NCBI GenBank assembly: GCA_000526435.1
Contig: JAGB01000002.1
Span: 558,001-622,000 of the forward strand
Reading direction: 5' to 3'
Origin: Caldicoprobacter oshimai DSM 21659
Lineage (GTDB): Bacteria > Bacillota > Clostridia > Caldicoprobacterales > Caldicoprobacteraceae
Length of the DNA: 64,000 nt
Under the pieces are notes generated by a model. It did no database searches and was not told where the DNA came from. It saw only the letters and a list, made by a program, of their open reading frames with translations. This document shows, piece after piece, positions 45,190 through 54,411 of the stretch (positions are counted from its first letter, which is position 1; every line of letters begins with the position of its first letter). The position numbers and the translations under genes were made by a program.

Positions 45190-46323
45190 ATGAGATTTGC
45201 AACAAAACTAATTCATAACGGAAATGAAATGGATAAAAATACGGGAGCGCTCAGCATACCAATATACCAGGTTTCAACCTACCACCTGAGAGACATCGAC
45301 CAACCACAGGAATACGAATACTCCCGCTCGGGCAATCCAACCAGAAAGGCCCTTGAAGAAACCATAGCCATACTGGAGGGAGGCGATAAAGGCTTTGCCT
45401 TTGCTTCCGGAATGGCCGCAATATCCTCGGTGCTCTCGATTTTTTCTTCGGGCGATCATATTATAGTGAGCCAGGACGTGTATGGCGGAACCCACCGGAT
45501 CATAACATCCTTCTTTGCCCGCTATCACCTCTCCGCCAGCTTTGTTGACACAACAGATATCGATGCTGTAAAGAAAAGCATCACCCCTAATACCAGGGCG
45601 ATTTATGTCGAAACGCCTTCAAATCCCCTGCTTAAAATAACTGATTTAAGGAGTATAGTTAAAATCGCCAGAGAGCATAACCTTATCACCATTATCGACA
45701 ACACCTTTATGTCGCCCTATCTGCAAAGGCCTATAGAGCTTGGGTTTGACATTGTAATTCACAGCGCTACAAAGTTTATCGGCGGACACAGCGACGTGAT
45801 TGGAGGCCTGGTAGTGGTCAAAGGCGCTGAATTGAGCCAAAGGATATATTCAGTGCAAAATGGCTTTGGCGCAATTCTTGGCCCTCAGGACAGCTGGCTG
45901 CTTTTAAGGGGCTTGAAAACGCTTAAGGTCAGGCTTGATTATCAGCAGGATAGCGCGCAAAAGCTCGCAGAATATCTGCAGAAGAATAAAAATGTAAAAC
46001 AGGTATACTATCCTGGGCTTCAAAATCACGAGGGCAGAGACATTCATTACAGCCAGGCGGATGGAGCAGGAGCTGTGCTTTCTTTTAAAACCATCGATGC
46101 TGAAAAAGCAAAGAGTTTCATGAAAAAAATAAAGCTAGCCGCAGTGGCTGCAAGCCTCGGCGGAGTTGAAACCATCGTATCCTATCCGGTTAAAATGTCG
46201 CATGCCGCTGTACCCAAATCAGAAAGAGAAAGGCTGGGGATAACAGACGATTTGATAAGAGTATCGGTGGGGCTTGAAGACATAGAGGATTTAATTGAAG
46301 ATTTCGAAAAAGCGTTATATTGA
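45190..46323 (+). CDS. Cys/Met-metabolism PLP enzyme, copy 2
   Basis: 378 residues, the same family and about half identical to the preceding gene by eye: YEYSRSGNPTRKALEETIAILEGG, FASGMAAIS, VETPSNPLLKITDL, IIDNTFMSPYLQRPIELG, and Lys195 in HSATKFIGGHSDV. Differences near the active site (SATKF for SGTKY, STYHL for SATFK) suggest a different substrate from copy 1. ATG 45190 follows AAGGTG; GTG 45181 is inside that site. It is the last gene before a strong terminator, so larE-ridA-PLP1-PLP2 is one operon. Confidence 0.9.
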   Translation: MRFATKLIHNGNEMDKNTGALSIPIYQVSTYHLRDIDQPQEYEYSRSGNPTRKALEETIAILEGGDKGFAFASGMAAISSVLSIFSSGDHIIVSQDVYGGTHRIITSFFARYHLSASFVDTTDIDAVKKSITPNTRAIYVETPSNPLLKITDLRSIVKIAREHNLITIIDNTFMSPYLQRPIELGFDIVIHSATKFIGGHSDVIGGLVVVKGAELSQRIYSVQNGFGAILGPQDSWLLLRGLKTLKVRLDYQQDSAQKLAEYLQKNKNVKQVYYPGLQNHEGRDIHYSQADGAGAVLSFKTIDAEKAKSFMKKIKLAAVAASLGGVETIVSYPVKMSHAAVPKSERERLGITDDLIRVSVGLEDIEDLIEDFEKALY

Positions 46324-46356
46324 TTCTTTTATGTTGATTCTTAAAACTCCTAACTA

Positions 46357-46388
46357 AAGGCTTACCTTAATTCAAGGTAAGCCTTTTT
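46357..46388 (+). terminator. terminator of the larE operon
   Basis: AAGGCTTACCTT (46357-46368) pairs with AAGGTAAGCCTT (46374-46385), followed by a run of seven T (including the last stem T's). Confidence 0.93.
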
Positions 46389-46418
46389 TTATAAGTTTTT
46401 AAGTTTTTACAACTATTC

Positions 46419-46440
46419 ATATTATTCATATAGGAATTAT
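46419..46440. promoter_or_regulatory. operator-like motif, copy 2
   Basis: The core TCATATAGGA (46426-46435) lies within the quasi-palindrome ATTC-ATATAG-GAAT, 17 bp upstream of the cooS-like -35 box. A partial copy (ATTCATAT) precedes it. Confidence 0.55.
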
Positions 46441-46452
46441 TTAAAATAACTG

Positions 46453-46481
46453 TTGACAGCCGTTATGTTTTTAAATAAAAT
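46453..46481 (+). promoter_or_regulatory. promoter of the cooS-like operon
   Basis: TTGACA (46453-46458), a 17-bp spacer, and TAAAAT (46476-46481). It is flanked on both sides by copies of the shared motif. Confidence 0.75.
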
Positions 46482-46487
46482 TAAATA

Positions 46488-46510
46488 GTACTAATCATAT
46501 AGGAATAGTA
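46488..46510. promoter_or_regulatory. operator-like motif, copy 3
   Basis: The core TCATATAGGA (46495-46504) within AATC-ATATAG-GAAT, at about +8 to +17 of the cooS-like transcript. Confidence 0.55.
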
Positions 46511-46531
46511 TTATTTGCAGGAGGGTTGGAA

Positions 46532-48538
46532 ATGAAGTTGCACCATCCACGCCACTATCATCACACACATTTCGGCCATGAAGAACGGGTTTATTACCAT
46601 CATACTGACTTCAACGACTACATCCAGGCAGTAGAGGAATATAAAAAAAGCTTTCCTTCAAAAAGCGATGTACTGAAATATACCCCCGACCCGGCAGTCA
46701 GGGAAATGCTTCTACATATGGAAAAGGCGGGATGTGAAACCTGCTTTGACCGCTTTGACAAACAAAAACCTCAATGCTCTTTCGGTATAGCAGGTGTATG
46801 CTGCAGAAACTGCAATATGGGTCCATGCAGGATTACCAAAAAAAGCCCCAAAGGAGTATGCGGCGCAGACGCCGACCTTATTGTGGCCAGAAATCTTTTG
46901 CGTTGGGTTGCAGCAGGAGTGGCAGCTCATGGCGCAAGGGGCCGCGAAATAATGCTGGCTTTAAAAGCTGCCGCTCAGGGTCTTCTAGAGATGCCCATTG
47001 CAGGAGCTGATAAGTTGAAAAAGTCGGCCGTCCAGCTTGGAATCAATACAGAGGGAAAAACCTTGGAAGAAATAGCTTCTGAGGTAGCCGATATTCTCAT
47101 CGAAGATTTATGCAGAGCGGTCCCTGGCAAACATAAAACCTTGCACGCCTTTGCACCAGAAGAAAGAATAAGAGTATGGGAGGAGCTTGATATTCTCCCC
47201 ATCGGAGCCTATCACGAGGTGTTTGAGGCTCTTCACAGAACAAGCACGGGGACCGATGGAGATTGGGAAAATGTCATGAAGCAGTTCTTAAGGTGTGGGC
47301 TTGCATTTGCCTGGACCAGCGTACTTGGTTCCTCCATAGCCATGGACAGCCTTTTCGGCATGCCCCAAAGAAGAACGGTAAGAGCAAATTTAGGAGCTTT
47401 GAAAGAAGGGTACGTCAATATTGCCGTCCACGGGCACTCTCCGTTGCTGGTTAGCGAAATCGTAAAACAAGGAAGAAGCCAGGAGTTTATAAACCTCGCA
47501 AAACAAAAAGGTGCTTTGGGCATTCAATTTTACGGCATATGCTGTTCAGGGCTTTCTGCAATGTATCGTTACGGCGGAGTCATTCCGCTATCAAATGCCA
47601 TTGGCGTAGAGCTGGTGCTTGGCACAGGCGCTATTGACCTGTGGGTAGCAGATGTTCAGGATGTATATCCTTCCATCATGGAAGTGGCGAAATGCTTTAA
47701 AACAACTGTGGTGACAACCAGCGATTCTGCAAGGCTACCGGGAGCCGAACATTACGGATACGACCACATGCATTCGAATCTGAGCGAGACCAAAGCGCTC
47801 GCAAGGAAAATCATAAAAAGAGCTATTGACAGCTTTGCATCGAGGAGGGATGTTCCTGTCTTCATACCCCAATATGAAGTAGAAGCTGAAGTAGGCTTTT
47901 CATTGGAGTATGCCATCAGCCATTTTGGAAGCATAGAAGTAATAGCCAACGCCCTGAGAGACGGCAAGATCGCGGGAATTGTAAATCTCGTGGGTTGCAA
48001 CAACCCAAGAGTGATTTATGAAAAGGCGATTACAGACATCGCATCGATCTTAATACAAAACAACATCCTCGTTCTGACAAACGGCTGTGCTTCATTCCCT
48101 TTGCTGAAATTGGGCTTTTGCAATAAATCCGCCCTTAGCATGACCGGGAATGAATTAAGAGAGTTTCTCCAACCGGATCTCCCTCCGGTCTGGCATATGG
48201 GTGAGTGCCTTGACAACGCGAGAGCATCTGCGTTTTTCAGAGCACTGGCCGATGCCTTGGGTAAAGATATAAAAGATATGCCTTTTGCCTTTGCAAGCCC
48301 AGAATGGTCCAATGAAAAAGGAGTCGGGGCAGCTTTGGGGTTCAGGCTCCTCGGAATCAACTCCTATCATTCGGTTTATCCACCGGTGCAGGGTTCCGAA
48401 AAGGTGATGAAATTCCTATTTGAGGATACGCAAAAGACTCTGGGCTCGGTTATGGTTGTGGAAGTAGACCACGAAAAGCTTGCTGAAAGAATAGTGTCAG
48501 ATATAAAAAACAAGCGAAAAGCCTTGGGATGGGAATAA
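46532..48538 (+). CDS. CooS-like Ni-Fe carbon monoxide dehydrogenase homologue, C-cluster variant
   Basis: 668 residues of the anaerobic CODH catalytic family. Cysteines for the B and D clusters are all present (QCSFGIAGVCCRNCNMGPCRI, GVCGA). C-cluster region: His302 in VHGHSPL, Cys337/338 in YGICCSG, Cys489 in VGCNNP, Cys519 in NGCASF, Cys559 in MGECLDN, and the acid-base Lys596 in EWSNEKG. The ligand Cys333 of Carboxydothermus CooS, in a VDYQCIMPS-like segment, is Asp377 here (ADVQDVYPS). The N-terminus has nine His in its first 24 residues. ATG 46532 has AGGAGGG at six bases. No cooF, cooC or acs gene is adjacent; a NitT/TauT importer follows. CO oxidation is therefore doubtful. Confidence 0.88.
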   Translation: MKLHHPRHYHHTHFGHEERVYYHHTDFNDYIQAVEEYKKSFPSKSDVLKYTPDPAVREMLLHMEKAGCETCFDRFDKQKPQCSFGIAGVCCRNCNMGPCRITKKSPKGVCGADADLIVARNLLRWVAAGVAAHGARGREIMLALKAAAQGLLEMPIAGADKLKKSAVQLGINTEGKTLEEIASEVADILIEDLCRAVPGKHKTLHAFAPEERIRVWEELDILPIGAYHEVFEALHRTSTGTDGDWENVMKQFLRCGLAFAWTSVLGSSIAMDSLFGMPQRRTVRANLGALKEGYVNIAVHGHSPLLVSEIVKQGRSQEFINLAKQKGALGIQFYGICCSGLSAMYRYGGVIPLSNAIGVELVLGTGAIDLWVADVQDVYPSIMEVAKCFKTTVVTTSDSARLPGAEHYGYDHMHSNLSETKALARKIIKRAIDSFASRRDVPVFIPQYEVEAEVGFSLEYAISHFGSIEVIANALRDGKIAGIVNLVGCNNPRVIYEKAITDIASILIQNNILVLTNGCASFPLLKLGFCNKSALSMTGNELREFLQPDLPPVWHMGECLDNARASAFFRALADALGKDIKDMPFAFASPEWSNEKGVGAALGFRLLGINSYHSVYPPVQGSEKVMKFLFEDTQKTLGSVMVVEVDHEKLAERIVSDIKNKRKALGWE

Positions 48539-48593
48539 AAATCATTACAACAATCAGAGACAAATCGGAGGTAAATATTGGAGGGAAATATTA

Positions 48594-49562
48594 ATGAAGG
48601 AAAAATTTATTAGAGCCATCTTTGCCCTTATATTAGCGCTTTTGATGCTCAACCTAGCGGGCTGCAAATCAACATATGAGACAAATACACAGGCAGAGAC
48701 AAAAACGATAAAGATAGCATATATTCCAATTACGCATGCAGTCCCGCTGTATATACAAAATGAACTATTAAAACAAAACCCACAGGATGTAAAGCTTGAA
48801 CTCGTTAAGTTTAGTTCATGGCCTGAGGTTATAGAAGCTTTAAATGCTGGTAAAGTGGATGGCGCCTCCATATTGATTCAACTTGCAATGAAAGCCCGAG
48901 AACAGGGAATTGACTTAAAAGCCGTTGCTTTAGGCCATAGAGACGGAAACGTTGTTGTGACATCAAAAGATATAAGCAGCGTTGCTCAATTAAAAGGGAA
49001 GACATTTGCAATTCCCCATCGGCTTTCTACCCACAATATTTTGCTGTATATTATGCTAAAGAACAATGGGCTTTCATACAATGACATAAACGTAATAGAG
49101 CTCCCCCCGCCAGAAATGCCCGCAGCTCTGTCGGAAGGAAGGATATCCGGCTATTCAGTTGCAGAACCCTTTGGCGCTGTGTCGGTTGCCAACGGTAAAG
49201 GAAAGGTATTGTTTGACTCTCAAAACCTGTGGGGGAATTCCGTTTGCTGCGCTCTTGTGCTGAGAAATGATTTCATTCAAAACAATAGATCCATCGCAGA
49301 AAAATTTGTACAGGAGTATGTAAATGCAGCCCATAAAGCAGATTTAAAAGACCGCGCTACATTGGATATCCTAACAAAATACTTAAGAACCGACTCACGC
49401 GTCCTTGAGCTATCGCTCAAATGGATTTCTTATAAAAATTTAAAACTTGAGGAAAAGGATTACAATGACCTTTCAAAATACCTTGTTGAAATGGGCCTTA
49501 TAGAAAATCCTCCTCCATACAGTGATTTTGTAGACAATACACTAATAGATAATGCGAAGTGA
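48594..49562 (+). CDS. NitT/TauT-type substrate-binding lipoprotein
   Basis: 322 residues. Lipoprotein signal with LAGCKS (Cys23), then an NMT1/SsuA-like periplasmic-binding fold: IKIAYIPITHAVPLYIQNELLK, SWPEVIEALNAGKVDGASILIQLAMKAREQ, GKTFAIPHRLSTHNILLYIML, ISGYSVAEPFGA. Family ligands include taurine, sulfonates, nitrate, bicarbonate and thiamine precursors. Placement next to sulfur amino-acid genes under a shared operator motif favours a sulfur compound, by inference only. GGAGGG precedes ATG 48594. First gene of an SBP-permease-ATPase set. Confidence 0.9.
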   Translation: MKEKFIRAIFALILALLMLNLAGCKSTYETNTQAETKTIKIAYIPITHAVPLYIQNELLKQNPQDVKLELVKFSSWPEVIEALNAGKVDGASILIQLAMKAREQGIDLKAVALGHRDGNVVVTSKDISSVAQLKGKTFAIPHRLSTHNILLYIMLKNNGLSYNDINVIELPPPEMPAALSEGRISGYSVAEPFGAVSVANGKGKVLFDSQNLWGNSVCCALVLRNDFIQNNRSIAEKFVQEYVNAAHKADLKDRATLDILTKYLRTDSRVLELSLKWISYKNLKLEEKDYNDLSKYLVEMGLIENPPPYSDFVDNTLIDNAK

Positions 49563-50295
49563 TGCTGTTATGGGGAAAATAGTAAAAGTTTTAAAAGTTA
49601 TCTCAAGTTTGGCTTTATTCGTTGGAATATGGGAGCTGATAGTGCTTACAGGAAGATATGAACCATCCCTCCTTCCCTCCCCTGTAAAAGTGCTAGAAGG
49701 AATGGGAGAACTGGTAAAAGACGGAACCCTTATTACCCATTTTAAAGTCAGCCTGTCAAGATTTATAACGGGATATGCTATGGCTATAATTACAGGAATC
49801 AGCCTTGGACTTGTCTTAGGCTACAATAAAAAAGTATGGGAATTTGTAGAACCCGTTGTGCAATTGTTGAGACCTGTGTCTCCCATTGCCTGGTTTCCTT
49901 TTATCGTTCTTTGGTTTGGTATAGGCGATGTTCCTGCAATCATCATCATTTTCATTGCCGGGTTCTTCCCTACCCTTCTTTCCACAGTTTCCGGAGTTAG
50001 AAAGGTGGATCCTGTTTATTTGAATGTTGCAAACAATTTTGGCATCCGACAGCCACACTTGCTTTTTAAAATCATACTTCCCGCCGCCTTCCCAATGATT
50101 GCTAACGGGCTGCATATAGCGCTCGGTACAGCGTGGGTTTTCCTGGTTGCTGGAGAAATGGTAGGAGCGCAATCCGGCTTAGGATACCTGATAATAGATT
50201 CAAGGAATTCCTTAAGATCGGATCTGGTTTTGGCAGGCATAATTTTTATTGGCATATCAGGGCTCGTTCTGGATCGGCTGATAAAACTCCTGTAA
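49552..50295 (+). CDS. NitT/TauT-type ABC permease
   Basis: A 247-residue permease with about six spans and the EAA-type loop near 185 ([38 protein letters not shown]), typical of SsuC/Tau[20 protein letters not shown] near residue 40 is also characteristic. The frame overlaps the SBP gene by 11 bp. ATG 49570 (GKIVKVLKV) is an alternative start, and neither has a strong ribosome site, so translational coupling is likely. It forms the membrane channel with the neighbouring ATPase. Confidence 0.92.
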   Translation: MRSDAVMGKIVKVLKVISSLALFVGIWELIVLTGRYEPSLLPSPVKVLEGMGELVKDGTLITHFKVSLSRFITGYAMAIITGISLGLVLGYNKKVWEFVEPVVQLLRPVSPIAWFPFIVLWFGIGDVPAIIIIFIAGFFPTLLSTVSGVRKVDPVYLNVANNFGIRQPHLLFKIILPAAFPMIANGLHIALGTAWVFLVAGEMVGAQSGLGYLIIDSRNSLRSDLVLAGIIFIGISGLVLDRLIKLL

Positions 50296-50344
50296 GGCTA
50301 TATCGAAAGACAATGGGGAGTCTCAGATGGGAGGAGGAACTAAT

Positions 50345-51091
50345 ATGTACATTTCTATCGAGAAAGTATCAAAAGCTTTTACGTTGAAAGATAAAAGCAC
50401 CTTGACAGTGCTCGATAAAGTTGATTTGTATATAAAAGAAGGGGAATCTATATGCCTTCTTGGCCCCAGCGGTTGTGGAAAATCCACCCTTCTAAACCTG
50501 ATAGCGGGCTTTGACACACCGTCTACCGGCACCATCAAGATAGACGGAGATACCGTTACACAGCCCTCTATTGATCGCATAGTTATATTTCAAAATTATG
50601 GATTACTGCCGTGGAGAAATGTAATAAAAAATGTGGAACTTGGCCTCGAAGCTAAGAAACTAAAAAGGAAAGAGCGCCGTCGAATAGCGGAGGAATATAT
50701 TAAGCTCGTGGGGTTATCGGATTACAAAAAACATCATCCACCACAACTATCAGGAGGAATGCAGCAGAGGGTTGCGCTGGCAAGGGCCTTAGCAGTTGAA
50801 CCCAAGATTTTGCTCATGGATGAACCTTTTGGAGCATTGGATGCCATGACCCGTATGCACATGCAGGATGAAATAGAAAGAATATGGCAGGAAAAGAAAA
50901 AGACAATTATATTTGTAACACATGATATTGAAGAAGCTGTCTTTCTAGCCGATAGGATTGTCATCATGACACCCTCTCCTGGAAGGGTTAAAACCATTAT
51001 TGAAGTACCATTGCCAAGAAAAAGAGACAGAACAAGCCTTGATTTTCTTAAAATCAAGGACAAAGTATTTACGGAGTTCAATCTCAAATAA
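50345..51091 (+). CDS. NitT/TauT-type ABC ATPase
   Basis: 248 residues. Walker [10 protein letters not shown] (about 36-44), Q-loop in [15 protein letters not shown], signature [15 protein letters not shown] (about 135-150), Walker [17 protein letters not shown], and the H-loop in [15 protein letters not shown]. This is the SsuB/TauB type that powers the preceding permease. ATG 50345 follows GGGAGGAGG. Last gene of the operon, with a terminator 75 bp downstream. Confidence 0.95.
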   Translation: MYISIEKVSKAFTLKDKSTLTVLDKVDLYIKEGESICLLGPSGCGKSTLLNLIAGFDTPSTGTIKIDGDTVTQPSIDRIVIFQNYGLLPWRNVIKNVELGLEAKKLKRKERRRIAEEYIKLVGLSDYKKHHPPQLSGGMQQRVALARALAVEPKILLMDEPFGALDAMTRMHMQDEIERIWQEKKKTIIFVTHDIEEAVFLADRIVIMTPSPGRVKTIIEVPLPRKRDRTSLDFLKIKDKVFTEFNLK

Positions 51092-51164
51092 AATTCTTTT
51101 TTCAGCTTATCCCAGTTGTACCTTGCCACATCACCTCATCACCTTAGATTTTATGCATGAAAAA

Positions 51165-51182
51165 AGGGCCTGTTTAGGCCCT
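51165..51182. terminator. terminator between convergent genes
   Basis: AGGGCCT-GTTT-AGGCCCT (51165-51182), with A6 on the left, giving a T-tract on the minus strand. It ends the plus-strand ABC operon weakly and the minus-strand membrane protein gene well; the latter's stop codon lies inside the hairpin. Confidence 0.75.
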
Positions 51183-51854
51183 ATCCTTGTGTGGTTGTTT
51201 TTTTAGTTCTTTTTTTCTATTTAGCACAAAATACGATATTTGCATGGCAAATACAAGCAATATAATCGTAATAATTACTACTGCAATCATAACAATTACT
51301 ACTATGCTATCATTTCTATTCAAAACAAAGAACATTTCTCTGCCTATAACTAGCCATATTAATGCAACTATAAATGCCATCATAGTCGTCAATATTGTCG
51401 TTTCTGCTTTTGTTTCCGGTTTTAGTTCGCTGGCCAATGAAAGAGCTGTTACCTTTTCTGTTGTTTCTTCAACAATTTTATCATTACCTAGATTAGAGAT
51501 AATCAGTTCAATCATTTCTTTTCTCTGCTCTTGGGGTATTAGCTTGATGTTAATTATTTCTTTCACTAATACAGCTCTAATCTGGTTAATGTTGTATAAA
51601 TCTTTTATATTTACATTCAATTCTAACGACACTGCATAGATAATTTCTTCTATTACAGTTTTATCTACATTTTTAAACGAAATTATATAATCGGTTAGCA
51701 ATTCTATTATATTGGAATTAGCACTATTGACCCTCTTGTAATATTCACTTTTATTTACTCTCTTAGTAAGCCAGTTACTTAGCGGCCAAGTTATAATAAA
51801 GACAATTATCCCGGAAATATAGGGATCTGTTAATACTTCATATACTCTTTCCAA
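51174..51854 (-). CDS. membrane protein of unknown function, 226 aa
   Basis: One N-terminal span (about 12-30), a helical cytoplasmic-looking middle (about 35-145, rich in Glu, Lys, Ile), and two C-terminal spans (about 150-172 and 182-210) with a basic tail KKELKKQPHKDRA. I do not recognise the family. The start is TTG 51854 with AAGGAGGAG at seven bases. Base composition is more AT-rich than the operon before it. It lies alone, convergent with the ABC transporter operon. Confidence 0.55.
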   Translation of the reverse strand: MERVYEVLTDPYISGIIVFIITWPLSNWLTKRVNKSEYYKRVNSANSNIIELLTDYIISFKNVDKTVIEEIIYAVSLELNVNIKDLYNINQIRAVLVKEIINIKLIPQEQRKEMIELIISNLGNDKIVEETTEKVTALSLASELKPETKAETTILTTMMAFIVALIWLVIGREMFFVLNRNDSIVVIVMIAVVIITIILLVFAMQISYFVLNRKKELKKQPHKDRA

Positions 51855-52153
51855 TCAAGCTCCTCCTTTCAATCTGCTACTCCTACAGAAAAGTAAAAAA
51901 TCTTTGCAATAAAATATAGCAAGTTCGACGTATGACAACAGCCCAGCAGGGAAAACCGAACCTGGGAAGGAGAGGAATTTGCATAATCGCATCTTATACA
52001 ACCACCCCTCCTATTCTCTGTATAACTCAATCCAATCATCCAATCGCATTGTAACCGACCACTCGCAATTGTTTTTTGTGAAATCTTCTGCTGCTACCTA
52101 AATTCTTTATAAACATATAATGGTATTAACCAATGTATTAGGAAGTGATTTAT

Positions 52154-52504
52154 ATGAATTACCAGTATCACTCTCATAGCCTTTGTGGTCCAACATCATA
52201 TGATGATGGCCATCTTCACCATTATGGTACAGTAACAGAACTTGCTCCCAGTGGGGTTTCTCACATTCATAGGTTCTGTGGTGATACTTCCTATATCGAT
52301 GGTCATACTCACCCATATTATTCAGAAACAGGTCCAGCTATACTAACTAAAGATGGTAGACATTATCATGAATACCATGCAATAGTTCAGTGCGTAGATG
52401 GCCATATTCATCATATATATGCGGATATACAAGTATTGACTAATACCTTATATCCATACGGTAAATCCAGGACGCTTTCCATGGATCTACTAGTACATAA
52501 ATAA
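52154..52504 (+). CDS. YmaF-like histidine-rich protein
   Basis: A 116-residue protein made of repeated short units of the form D-G-H-x-H/Y (DDGHLHHYG, SHIHRFCGDTSYIDGHTHPYY, KDGRHYHEYH, VDGHIHHIY). This is the pattern of the YmaF family (B. subtilis YmaF). It probably folds as a small beta structure with many surface histidines able to bind metal ions; no function is established. ATG 52154 follows GGAAGTG. It lies near the His-rich CooS-like protein, though no functional link can be shown. Confidence 0.82.
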   Translation: MNYQYHSHSLCGPTSYDDGHLHHYGTVTELAPSGVSHIHRFCGDTSYIDGHTHPYYSETGPAILTKDGRHYHEYHAIVQCVDGHIHHIYADIQVLTNTLYPYGKSRTLSMDLLVHK

Positions 52505-52868
52505 TCACAAAATCAAGCATTTGTTCCATTACCGCGGTAAATGGTGGAGCAGCTATGATAGGTACACGCAAATATGCCGGCCGAAATAAGACTGCCATAG
52601 CTGCTGGTATGTTTCATCCCTCTATGAAGGTAAAATGGAGGAGCTGGAAAACGAGAAGGCAAACTTGATACAAAAACTAAAAGAAGCTAAACTTAAGGCT
52701 GACATGCACACTCCAAGCGAAGATAGGATATTCGGTTATTTGCAAAAAGGTGCTGACACAAAAATAAAAGCCTGGAAAAGCAAAAACGCACCATCCAGAC
52801 TTACGTTGTATGCCTTCTTTCTGTCTTCTAACTACTAATGGAATACAATGAAGAATCAGTCTACCCCT
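52505..52868 (+). other. possible recombinase remnant
   Basis: A 67-codon frame (52635-52838) reads MEELENEKANLIQKLKEAKL and then SEDRIFGYLQKGADTKIKA. The Lys/Glu coiled coil followed by an FxYLQ-like segment resembles the C-terminal tail of large serine recombinases, but nothing upstream continues it. Probably a decayed fragment. No other gene in this stretch. Confidence 0.3.
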
Positions 52869-54242
52869 TTACTTGCCAAACACATTAATATATCCCTGAA
52901 TAAGTACCACTATGATAATAGCAGGTAATATCCAGGTCAAATATCCTTTCAGCACACGAGGCATTTTCAGGCCCTCACCTGTATTGACTTCCTTTAGGTA
53001 ATTGTCAAATCCCCATCCGTAGCGGGTAACGCAGAAAAGCACGTAAACCAGTGAACCCAAAGGAAGCAGATTATAGCTGAGTATAAAATCCTCAAGATCC
53101 AGTATACCGGTACCCTCTCCTAAAGGCTGAATCCAGCTGAGAACATTGAAGCCTAAAACACACGGCATGGAAAGTACAATAATTAAAAACATATTAATTA
53201 TAGATGCTTTTTTTCGGCTCCAGCCCCAGAGATCGACTCCAAAGGAAATAATGTTTTCAAACACGGCAATAACCGTAGAATATGCAGCAAATGTCATAAA
53301 GATAAAAAACAGTGAACCCCAGATTCTCCCGCCAGCCATTGAATTAAAAATATTGGGCAGCGTTACAAACACAAGACCTGGGCCTTGACCTGGGTCAACA
53401 TTAAAAGCAAAGCAGGCCGGGAAAATAATAAGCCCTGCAATCAACGAAATTGCAGTATCCAACATGGCGATATTAATGGACTCGCCAAGAAGGCTGCGTT
53501 CTTTCTCAATGTAGCTTCCAAATATGGCCAGAGAACCAATTCCTATGCTCAAGGTAAAAAATGCCTGGCTCATAGCTGCAAATACTACTTCCCAGATACC
53601 ATATTCTTTTATACGATTAACATCGGGCATTAGATAGAACCTTAAACCTTCGCTTGCATTTGGAAGCGTCATGGATTTAACCGCAAGTACCACGATGATA
53701 GCCAGCAGCAATACCATCATGACCTTGGTAACCTTTTCCACTCCCTCTTGCAAACCAAGTGAACATATCCCAAAACAAATCACGGTTGTTATGACCATCC
53801 ATATAGTCATTTCTACCGGATTTGCTATAAAATCTGTAAACACTTGACCAATCTGCTGAGTATCAAGCCCCTCAAATTGGCCTGTCATAAACTTGTAGAA
53901 ATAAGCCAGCATCCAGCCTGCGATGGTGGTATAAAACATCATAAGTATGTAATTCCCGGCTACACCAGCATAGCCCATCCAATGCCATTTTTGGCCTTTT
54001 TTCTCCAGAACGTTAAATGAAGTAGCAATACTTTTTTGACTGGCACGTCCTACTGCAAGCTCCATTGTGATGATGGGCAAACCAAGCAAAAAAATGAATA
54101 TCAGATAGACTAGAACAAATATTCCTCCGCCATATTGCCCTGTGATATAAGGGAAACGCCAAACATCACCCAATCCAATCGCACACCCCGCAGAGATCAA
54201 GATAAAACCTAAACGGGAAGCAAATCTCTCTCTTTTTTCCAT
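52869..54242 (-). CDS. sodium:neurotransmitter symporter (NSS) family transporter
   Basis: A 457-residue transporter with 11-12 spans. The first helix, FILISAGCAIGLGDVWRFPYITGQYGGGIFVLVYLIF (about 12-50), is the NSS hallmark, followed by GLPIITMELAVGRASQ. The second Na/substrate region, FFTLSIGIGSLAIFGSYIEKE, lies about 225-245. Bacterial members carry out Na+-driven uptake of amino acids such as Trp, Tyr or Leu; the substrate is unknown here. Single gene on the minus strand. A 7-bp hairpin (TGAACGG / CCGTTCA, 54290-54317) lies in its leader and may be an attenuator, but I do not recognise a T-box. Confidence 0.93.
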   Translation of the reverse strand: MEKRERFASRLGFILISAGCAIGLGDVWRFPYITGQYGGGIFVLVYLIFIFLLGLPIITMELAVGRASQKSIATSFNVLEKKGQKWHWMGYAGVAGNYILMMFYTTIAGWMLAYFYKFMTGQFEGLDTQQIGQVFTDFIANPVEMTIWMVITTVICFGICSLGLQEGVEKVTKVMMVLLLAIIVVLAVKSMTLPNASEGLRFYLMPDVNRIKEYGIWEVVFAAMSQAFFTLSIGIGSLAIFGSYIEKERSLLGESINIAMLDTAISLIAGLIIFPACFAFNVDPGQGPGLVFVTLPNIFNSMAGGRIWGSLFFIFMTFAAYSTVIAVFENIISFGVDLWGWSRKKASIINMFLIIVLSMPCVLGFNVLSWIQPLGEGTGILDLEDFILSYNLLPLGSLVYVLFCVTRYGWGFDNYLKEVNTGEGLKMPRVLKGYLTWILPAIIIVVLIQGYINVFGK

Positions 54243-54411
54243 TTCCCAATCTCCTCACAATTATAAAAATCAATCCACAACATTGAAAATGAACGGTTTA
54301 CCCTTCAGGTCCGTTCATTCAAATATGCACTAATACGCATTAGATTATATTACATTTTCTGCCCAATATCAACAAAACATTTTATTCATGTTATTATACT
54401 AAAAAATACAA

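Noticed and set aside
46532-48538. Ordinary CO dehydrogenase for the Wood-Ljungdahl pathway
   Set aside because: No acs, cooC or cooF neighbours and a C-cluster ligand is replaced, so I do not assign CO oxidation.
54290-54317. Leader hairpin of the NSS transporter as a T-box
   Set aside because: The T-box sequence and specifier loop were not found; only a 7-bp stem is visible.
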